NCBI GenBank assembly: GCA_030042755.1
Contig: JASHZC010000145.1
Coordinates: 1 to 19,152, forward strand
Direction: 5' to 3'
DNA length: 19,152 nt
Origin: Vulcanimicrobiota bacterium
GTDB lineage: Bacteria; Eremiobacterota; Eremiobacteria; Baltobacterales; Baltobacteraceae
This document shows positions 13,745 through 19,152 of this stretch, one piece after another (within the stretch, counting starts at the first letter, position 1; each line of letters begins with the position of its first letter). Position numbers and translations under genes: made by a program. Below the pieces are notes generated by a model. That model did not search any database. It saw nothing but the letters and a program-made list of their open reading frames with translations, and was not told where the DNA came from.

Positions 13745-15190
13745 TCATCCGGCCCGTTGGAATAGAAACTCTGCCGCCGTGCGAATGAGCAGCGAGATGT
13801 CCATGAACAACGACCACTCTTCCAGATAGTAAAGGTCAAAAGTCAAACGCATCGCGATATCATTAGCATCGACGAGGCGATGCATCTTCATATGCGATAA
13901 CGCCGTAATGCCGGGTCGGACAAGGTGACGTTCATCGTAGTGCGGATACGATGCGCGAAACGATTCAACGAATGTCGGCCGTTCCGGTCGCGGACCGACG
14001 AGCGACATATCGCCTTTGAGAACGTTGAAGAATTGCGGCAGCTCGTCGAAGCTAAACCGTCGCATGATTGCGCCGACTCGAGTTCGGCGATCGTCATCCT
14101 TTCTCACCCATACCGCTCCGGTTTGTCGTTCGGCGTCAAGACACATGGAGCGAAACTTGAGTATTTCAAAGACCCGGCCGTTGAGGCCAACGCGTTCCTG
14201 GCGATAGAATATCGGCCGCCCGTCCTCAATCAAGATTGCGGCGGCACATATCAGCATGACGGGCGAGAAGACTGCGAGTGCAATTGGAGCGAGCACCAGA
14301 TCCATCATGCGTTTCGCCAGTCGGGCGCGGGGGGTGCACGCCTTAAGGCGCTCAGGCACGATAAGCGCTTGGTGACCGTCGATCTCAAGCGATAGGGCAT
14401 AGCTCTGCTGTCGAATCCGAGGTGGAGCGAAGGCGATGCGCACTTGCCGCAGGGCCGCGACCTCGAGAAGACGCGGGATCAAGACCGGCGAGGGGATCTC
14501 CGTAAAGATGATCGTGTCGCAGCCTCGCGAGAAGGCCTCATTCAGCCAAGGGATGTTCGAGAGCGTCGGGTCCCCGTTTGCGCCGCCGTCGCAATCACGG
14601 TCGAGGTTCGTGATCGGTATGAGAATTGTCGATTCTCGAGAGACGTCCATCGCTTCGCAAACCTGCTCGGCCCGATCCATGCTCCCGACGATGGCCACAC
14701 GGCGTTGCCGCCGGAATGCACCACTCTCGCGCAGCGCCCGCAGTCCCGTTCGCGTAAGCGCAGCTCCAAGGATCGAGAAGCCAAGGGCAAGTAGGAGCAC
14801 CATCCGCGATGCCGAGATCGCAGGAACGAGCGTGAAGAGCAGCAGTTGCGGGATGATGCCGATCGTGAGCGCAGTAACCGTGAAGTAGAGTTCGTCCTTC
14901 ACCGAAAGCGCTGCAGTCTTTCGATACAAACCCAAGCGTTCGAAGATAATTAGCCATAGTGCTACGTAGCCGGCGTCGAACAGCACAACCTTCGGAACCG
15001 AGAAGCCGCTATGGTGGTGTCCGTATACTATGAGGTTGCCGAGGAAGAGCGCCGTACAGAACACGAGGATGTCCGTCGCCACCAGTACCGCAACCCAGGC
15101 CCGCGAATGTGGGATCGCAGAGCGCGAGAGTCGCGGAAGGGAAGCATTTCGGTCGAGTTCAGCCGATCGCTCGAGGACTTGAAGCGACAT
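13745..15190 (-). CDS. Polyprenyl-phosphate sugar-1-phosphate transferase (WbaP/WcaJ-type initiating enzyme)
   Basis: 481 residues; ATG at 15190 with AGGAA (15200-15196) seven bases upstream. It starts the repeat unit by moving a sugar-1-phosphate from a nucleotide sugar to undecaprenyl phosphate. Residues about 30-150 hold four or five membrane segments, 163-285 a Rossmann-like CoA-binding-type domain (RRVAIVGS), and 292-481 the Bac_transf catalytic domain: re-entrant hydrophobic segment 299-320, FYRQERVGLNG (328-338), ILKFRSM (343-349), and FDELPQFFNVLKGD followed by MSLVGPRPE (381-403) with the catalytic Asp-Glu pair. The usual Trp/Ala-Gln-Val-Asn-Gly end motif after RPGIT is replaced by ALSHMKMHRL. 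First gene of the six-gene minus-strand operon. Confidence 0.93.
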   Translation of the reverse strand: MSLQVLERSAELDRNASLPRLSRSAIPHSRAWVAVLVATDILVFCTALFLGNLIVYGHHHSGFSVPKVVLFDAGYVALWLIIFERLGLYRKTAALSVKDELYFTVTALTIGIIPQLLLFTLVPAISASRMVLLLALGFSILGAALTRTGLRALRESGAFRRQRRVAIVGSMDRAEQVCEAMDVSRESTILIPITNLDRDCDGGANGDPTLSNIPWLNEAFSRGCDTIIFTEIPSPVLIPRLLEVAALRQVRIAFAPPRIRQQSYALSLEIDGHQALIVPERLKACTPRARLAKRMMDLVLAPIALAVFSPVMLICAAAILIEDGRPIFYRQERVGLNGRVFEILKFRSMCLDAERQTGAVWVRKDDDRRTRVGAIMRRFSFDELPQFFNVLKGDMSLVGPRPERPTFVESFRASYPHYDERHLVRPGITALSHMKMHRLVDANDIAMRLTFDLYYLEEWSLFMDISLLIRTAAEFLFQRAG

Positions 15191-15222
15191 GCAATTTCCT
15201 GAAGGTGACAGGTTGTGGCCAG

Positions 15223-15228
15223 ATCATA
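15223..15228 (-). promoter_or_regulatory. Candidate -10 element for the minus-strand EPS operon
   Basis: TATGAT on the minus strand, one mismatch from TATAAT, about 33 bases upstream of the initiating transferase ATG. No matching -35 hexamer is clear, so an activator or alternative sigma factor may be needed. Confidence 0.35.
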
Positions 15229-15245
15229 TCCAACGCCGCCCGCGT

Positions 15246-15345
15246 GGAGCCAGGGTCGTTGGCCCTGGCGCTCCGGGACCCCCGGATTGGGAGTTTCGTC
15301 CATAAAGGTGGGCGCTCTCGCCCTTCTAGCCCACCGCCGCACCTT
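15246..15345 (+). promoter_or_regulatory. Structured intergenic region before the export gene, with competing hairpins
   Basis: Three compact inverted repeats lie in the divergent spacer: GCCAGGG/CCCTGGC (15249-15255 with 15263-15269), CCGGG/CCCGG (15273-15277 with 15281-15285), and a mutually exclusive set in which GGTGGGC (15307-15313) can pair GCCCACC (15329-15335) while GGGCG (15310-15314) can pair CGCCC (15319-15323); AAGGTG/CACCTT (15305-15310 with 15340-15345) is a third choice. The last arm ends 14 bases before the export gene's GTG. If transcribed, this could be a folding switch controlling export-gene expression; it could also be operator palindromes. Confidence 0.4.
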
Positions 15346-15359
15346 CGTATGCTTAGGGC

Positions 15360-16292
15360 GTGAAGACATACTTTGCGCGCCCCGCGATGTCGATCGTGGC
15401 GTGCCTTGTCCTATCTTCAGGCATTCCGACTGGGGCGCCGGCCGCGACAGCGGCCAATAACGCCACTCCGACAGGTTACGTCCTTCATCCAGGAGACCAG
15501 CTCAGCGTAACCGTCTTTGGGGAGCAGTCGCTAAGCCAAGTGACGACGGTCCTCCCTGACGGTTCGATCACGTATCCGTTGGTCGGTAGGCTCAACGTAG
15601 GCAACGAAACGATCGACGAAGCGACTCAGAGCCTAACACACGCATTAAAGCAGTACATTCGCGATCCGGTCGTGTCTATCGCGATAACGCAGCTCGGTGC
15701 ATACGACGTACTGGTCCTCGGCGACGTCAAGACTCCCGGGAAGTATTCGTTGCCTTCGTCGGCTCGGCTCGCCGATGCGATCGGCGCCGCCGGCGGACTC
15801 GACAGCGTAAACGGCGATTATCCCGACGCGCGAGTCAGCATCAATAACGAACCGCCGCAAACGGTTTCGCTCCAATCTCTCCTTAGAGACGGCGACGTTA
15901 ACGCGAACCTGCCGCTTGGGAGCGAAACGGTCGTCTATGTGCCCGGTCCGACACCGATGCAGGTACAAGTTGTCGGGAATGTCGACAAGCCGGGAACCGT
16001 GGAGGTACACGTCGGCGATCGCCTTTCGATGGCGGTAGCGGTCGCCGGAACGACGACCAGCTCGCAGGCCGATCTCGCCCACATTCGCGTTACCCGTACC
16101 GCAGCCGACGGCACAACGACGACGACCGAGTACAACCTGTACAAAGCCCTCAAGGGTGGTGATCTGGCTTCCGATCCCGTCCTCGATAAGAACGACGTGA
16201 TCTACGTCCCGCAAGCGCGCCAAGGCAACTCGTTGTCTGGATTTGCGCAGGGAATATTATTGCTGCTCTCGCGTCTGTACATCCCAATCTAG
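15360..16292 (+). CDS. Wza-like polysaccharide export protein (outer-membrane channel family)
   Basis: 310 residues. An in-frame TAG at 15354-15356 forces the start to GTG 15360 or the ATG at 15387; neither has a proper ribosome binding site. An N-terminal signal peptide with hydrophobic core SIVACLVLSSG and likely cleavage after GAPAATA is seen. Residues about 38-112 form the Poly_export domain (YVLHPGDQLSVTVFGE, LPDGSITYPLVG), followed by two SLBB domains: VLGDVKTPGKYSLP near 118-195 and VVGNVDKPGTVEVHVGD near 204-285. The C-terminus FAQGILLLLSRLYIPI could be the short amphipathic helix that forms the Wza outer-membrane pore. The Cys15 context (IVAC) superficially resembles a lipobox but lies too early in the hydrophobic core. 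Followed after 8 bases by the Wzc-like gene. Confidence 0.93.
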   Translation: MKTYFARPAMSIVACLVLSSGIPTGAPAATAANNATPTGYVLHPGDQLSVTVFGEQSLSQVTTVLPDGSITYPLVGRLNVGNETIDEATQSLTHALKQYIRDPVVSIAITQLGAYDVLVLGDVKTPGKYSLPSSARLADAIGAAGGLDSVNGDYPDARVSINNEPPQTVSLQSLLRDGDVNANLPLGSETVVYVPGPTPMQVQVVGNVDKPGTVEVHVGDRLSMAVAVAGTTTSSQADLAHIRVTRTAADGTTTTTEYNLYKALKGGDLASDPVLDKNDVIYVPQARQGNSLSGFAQGILLLLSRLYIPI

Positions 16293-16300
16293 GAGCATTC

Positions 16301-19152
16301 ATGGCACGGAATCTCGCTACGCAGGTGGCGTCCTCGATGCAACCGGCGGTCTACGAGCCGACAAAAGAGGCAGAAGGCCTTCACGACCTCGCACGCATCG
16401 GAAGGCTGTTCGCTTCCATCCGCGCTCACTGGCGGCTCTTCACGACGATTCTGGTCGGATTCATCATCCTCGTTACGGTCGGCACGCTGATCGTTCCGAA
16501 GAAATACACGGCCACGGTAAAGCTCATCGTCGGGGGTCAGCAGAACGAGTCGGATGCCCAGGAAAAATACTCGTCACTGCCCGTTCTGAATGCGCTCGCC
16601 CTGCAAAGTAACACGATTACTCCGGATACCGTAGCGGATTTGGTGCAAGAGGATCCGGTCGTCGACCGCGTCATCTCGACGCTCAAGCTGGATCTGTCGC
16701 GCGATCAGCTGCTCGGTCACATCAGCGTAAAGCCCGTGCTCGACACGTCGATTCTCACGCTGAAAGTGACCTGGGGAGATCCCGTTAAGGCGGCAGCGAT
16801 CGCAAACACATTCTCGTCCGTTTTCGTCGATCGCGAGCGCACGATCATCAGCTCCCAGGCTGTCGCTGCACAAGACTACCTGAAACAGGCCATCAACGAT
16901 GCGCAGAATTCGCTGCAGCAGGCGAACAGCGCGCTCTCCACATATCAGGCAAAATCGCAAATCGCTGATATCACCGCACAAACGCAAGGCTTGCTGACGC
17001 GCGTCGAGACGGCCGAATCAAAGATCGCGGAGCTTCAGGACGATCAGAAACAGGCCCAAGCGCAGCTCGCGAGCGCGCAGTCGCAGATGGGAGGCGTCCC
17101 TGCTACGATCGCGGGTCAGCACAATACTGACGTCAACCCCGCGATGACCCAACTCGAGTCGCAACTTGCCGATGTGAACGTTCAGCTAGCAACGGCCAAG
17201 GCGCGCTATACCGACAAATATCCGGCGGTGATAGCCTTGGAACAGCAGCGCGATCAGTTGCAGAAGCAGATCGCCACGCAGCCCGCGACCGTTTCAGGAC
17301 AAACCGTCGCCATTCCCAATCCGGTTTACGAGCAGCTCGCTCAACAGGCGGCCACGCTTCGCAGCCAGATCCAAGGCGATTCCGCACAAATAAGCGAGCT
17401 TCAGGCGCAGCGCAAGGCCCTAGGGCCTGAGATCGCTGCGCTGCCCGCGCAGACAGCCAAGCTCGGTTTCCTTCAGGAGCGCGCGAAGCTCGCCTCGGAC
17501 GTTTACACGGCCCTCGAGCAAAAATACGACGACGCGGTCGTCGCTGCAAACAGTGCGATCAGCGACGTGACCGTCGTTCAGCCTGCGGATCCCAACGACG
17601 TCGATATAACGCCGAATCTACTCTTCAACCTCGTCGCAAGCGTTGTCGTCGGTCTCATTCTTGCCTTACTCGCGGTCGCGATTGTCGATGCGATGCAGCG
17701 CAGAATTCGCGAAGACAAGGACGTCGAGCGCGCGATCGGGTTGCCGGTTATCGCTCATATCCCCAGTATGACCACGAAAGACCAACGCGCTCTTCCCTGG
17801 CTCCAAACGGTCACGCTCGAAGCATTCCTGCATCTTTGCGCCTCGCTGCACATGCTCGGCCAAAAGCAGGGCGCAAAAGTCGTCGTCATTACGAGCCCGC
17901 AGAAGGGCGATGGCAAGACTACCATCGCTTATAACCTCGCGTCGGCGATGTCGCGCATTCGCTCTCGCGTTCTCCTGATCGACGCGGACATGCGCTGCCC
18001 AGCTGCACACGTCCAAGCGAACATGGAAAATGGAATGGGCCTCGCGGACGTGCTTTTGGGTGAGAGCTCCTTCGACGAAGCCGTGGTGCATTACACGCCG
18101 AGGCTCGACGTGCTGACCGCGGGGACGATACCGTCGAATCCAGTCGCATTGGCCGAGTCTTCGGCCTTTGACGACCTGCTCGACCTTGCACGTAAGGACT
18201 ACGAGTGCGTGATCATCGACACTCCGGCGCTAAGTCCGGTGGTGGATTCGATCTTGATTGCTGCCCGCGCGGATGCTACGGCTCTCGTGTTATCGGCAAA
18301 CGGCTCGAACGAAGGGGCAGCCGGCGAGGCCGTCACGCGACTTCGTTCGCTCGGCATCGAAAATGTAATGGGCGTCATCATGAACCGGACCAAGACGAAG
18401 TTCTCGGAATACAGCGACTACTTCTCGGCAGGCCCGCCTACCTCGCTCCCTCCGGCTCCTACGAACTCAAATGGCACTCCGCTCTTCACGAGCGTGCGTC
18501 ACGAAGAGCAGGCGCCGGCGGTGTCGGCCACACCCAGCTTGACGATCATCGTACCGGCGTATAACGAGGGTGAAGCCCTGCGTCCGCACCTTCAAGAACT
18601 CTTGGCAGCGTTCGACAACGTACACGATTTCGGCCCGATCGACTACATCGTTGTCGATGACGGCAGCAAGGACAAGACCTACGAAGTCGCTCGCGAGTTC
18701 TCCAGCAACCGCGACAACATGATCGTGCTCAGGCATAGCATCAATCGTGGACTCGGCGCCGCGTTGCGGACTGCATCGCATCATGCGACCGGAGAGTACG
18801 TTCTCACCGTCGATTCCGATCTCAGCTACTCGCCCGCCGACATGATTCGTTTGCTGCGCACGGCCGTGCAGCAAGACGCGGACGTCGCGCTCGCATCGTG
18901 CTACATGAAGGGCGGACGCGTGCATGGCGTACCGTGGATGCGCGCCTTCCTGAGCCGCGAAGCCAATCGCTTCCTCTCGCTCGCGACCAAAGGAGAATAC
19001 GCGACGCTCACGTGCATGGTTCGCGTCTACCGCCGCGATGCACTGAAGCAGCTCTCATTCGACGCCGATGGGATGGATGTCAGCGCACACCTTGCGTTCC
19101 AAGCGCTGCGAGCTGGCCTGAAGCTCATTGAGGTTCCGGCGACGCTGCAGTG
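16301..19152 (+). CDS. Wzz/Wzc tyrosine autokinase fused to a GT2 glycosyltransferase (C-terminus beyond the window)
   Basis: My translation is open for 950 codons to the right edge with no stop. ATG 16301 follows AGGAG at 16291-16295. In order: Wzz-type membrane segment 47-66; a periplasmic part with long coiled coils (about 192-265, 279-327, 342-412); Pro-rich stretch QPADPNDVDITPN; second membrane segment about 440-463; BY-kinase domain with Walker A GDGKTT (536-541, Lys539), Walker A' VLLIDAD (557-563) and Walker B CVIIDTP (636-642); a short tyrosine tail with Tyr704 and Tyr707; a Pro/Ser/Thr linker 709-745; then a GT-A domain starting LTIIVPAYNEG (747-757), with VVDDGS (Asp786, Asp787) and VDSD (Asp838, Asp840). 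The first parts control chain length and export by phosphorylation. The GT2 half resembles polyprenyl-phosphate mannosyltransferase-like enzymes; donor unknown. An in-frame GTG at 18521 might also give a separate GT2 product. Confidence 0.9.
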   Translation, partial: MARNLATQVASSMQPAVYEPTKEAEGLHDLARIGRLFASIRAHWRLFTTILVGFIILVTVGTLIVPKKYTATVKLIVGGQQNESDAQEKYSSLPVLNALALQSNTITPDTVADLVQEDPVVDRVISTLKLDLSRDQLLGHISVKPVLDTSILTLKVTWGDPVKAAAIANTFSSVFVDRERTIISSQAVAAQDYLKQAINDAQNSLQQANSALSTYQAKSQIADITAQTQGLLTRVETAESKIAELQDDQKQAQAQLASAQSQMGGVPATIAGQHNTDVNPAMTQLESQLADVNVQLATAKARYTDKYPAVIALEQQRDQLQKQIATQPATVSGQTVAIPNPVYEQLAQQAATLRSQIQGDSAQISELQAQRKALGPEIAALPAQTAKLGFLQERAKLASDVYTALEQKYDDAVVAANSAISDVTVVQPADPNDVDITPNLLFNLVASVVVGLILALLAVAIVDAMQRRIREDKDVERAIGLPVIAHIPSMTTKDQRALPWLQTVTLEAFLHLCASLHMLGQKQGAKVVVITSPQKGDGKTTIAYNLASAMSRIRSRVLLIDADMRCPAAHVQANMENGMGLADVLLGESSFDEAVVHYTPRLDVLTAGTIPSNPVALAESSAFDDLLDLARKDYECVIIDTPALSPVVDSILIAARADATALVLSANGSNEGAAGEAVTRLRSLGIENVMGVIMNRTKTKFSEYSDYFSAGPPTSLPPAPTNSNGTPLFTSVRHEEQAPAVSATPSLTIIVPAYNEGEALRPHLQELLAAFDNVHDFGPIDYIVVDDGSKDKTYEVAREFSSNRDNMIVLRHSINRGLGAALRTASHHATGEYVLTVDSDLSYSPADMIRLLRTAVQQDADVALASCYMKGGRVHGVPWMRAFLSREANRFLSLATKGEYATLTCMVRVYRRDALKQLSFDADGMDVSAHLAFQALRAGLKLIEVPATLQ

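Noticed and set aside
14436..14888. 150-residue plus-strand frame inside the initiating transferase gene
   Set aside because: Fully antisense to a gene with complete catalytic motifs; no domain of its own.
15360..15404. Export protein as a lipoprotein through IVAC at Cys15
   Set aside because: The cysteine is at the front of the hydrophobic core rather than at its end, so cleavage there would leave too short a signal; a normal cleavage after the Ala-rich stretch fits better.
15645..16223. 192-residue minus-strand frame opposite the export gene
   Set aside because: Antisense reading of the SLBB domains; no domain pattern or start signal.
16574..18925. Several minus-strand frames (137-152 residues) within the kinase-GT2 gene
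   Set aside because: All are antisense shadows of a continuous plus-strand frame whose motifs are unambiguous.
1..19152. CRISPR arrays, insertion sequences, integrase sites and tRNA genes
   Set aside because: Looked for on both strands; no regularly spaced identical repeats, transposase motifs or tRNA-like folds were found.

Overview
The window is one exopolysaccharide or capsule biosynthesis locus of the Wzy-dependent type. It comes from a fairly GC-rich bacterium that almost certainly has an outer membrane, since a Wza-type export protein is present. The lineage cannot be fixed from sequence alone. The mix of a lipoprotein with a Ser/Pro/Ala linker, an Amj-family flippase and a heparinase-like gene in an EPS cluster would fit an environmental, non-proteobacterial phylum (an Eremiobacterota-like lineage is a guess). 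No tRNA, rRNA, IS element or CRISPR array was seen.

Layout. (1) Positions 1-1746, minus strand: an O-antigen ligase/Wzy-like polymerase, followed at the left edge by the cut-off start of a small secreted protein that overlaps its stop codon. (2) 1747-2037: divergent regulatory region with a helically phased series of CTT-type half-sites. (3) 2038-8228, plus strand: a lipoprotein that is a paralogue of the left-edge protein, a GT4 glycosyltransferase, a two-domain dehydrogenase/Gfo-Idh-MocA oxidoreductase and a heparinase II/III-like protein; the last three overlap. (4) 8241-15190, minus strand, convergent with block 3: in transcription order a polyprenyl-phosphate sugar-1-phosphate transferase, a D-glucuronyl C5-epimerase-like protein, a GT4, a WecC-type UDP-sugar dehydrogenase, a second GT4 and an Amj-family lipid-linked-substrate flippase. 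(5) 15191-15359: structured divergent intergenic region. (6) 15360 to the right edge, plus strand: a Wza-like export protein and a very long open frame that joins a Wzz/Wzc tyrosine autokinase to a GT2 glycosyltransferase.

How the parts may work together (inference). The sugar-1-phosphate transferase loads the first sugar on undecaprenyl phosphate. The GT4 enzymes, and perhaps the fused GT2, extend the repeat unit using an amino-uronic acid nucleotide sugar from the WecC-like enzyme. A flippase carries the unit over the membrane; no Wzx is in the window and Amj is the only flippase candidate. The Wzy-like protein polymerises it, the Wzc kinase sets chain length, and Wza exports it. The C5-epimerase-like and heparinase-like proteins suggest a uronate-containing, glycosaminoglycan-like polymer.

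The strongest items for follow-up are the Wzz-kinase-GT2 fusion, the Amj gene in the flippase position, the epimerase/heparinase/uronate-sugar combination, the paired secreted proteins around the polymerase gene, and the phased promoter repeats at 1878-1939.
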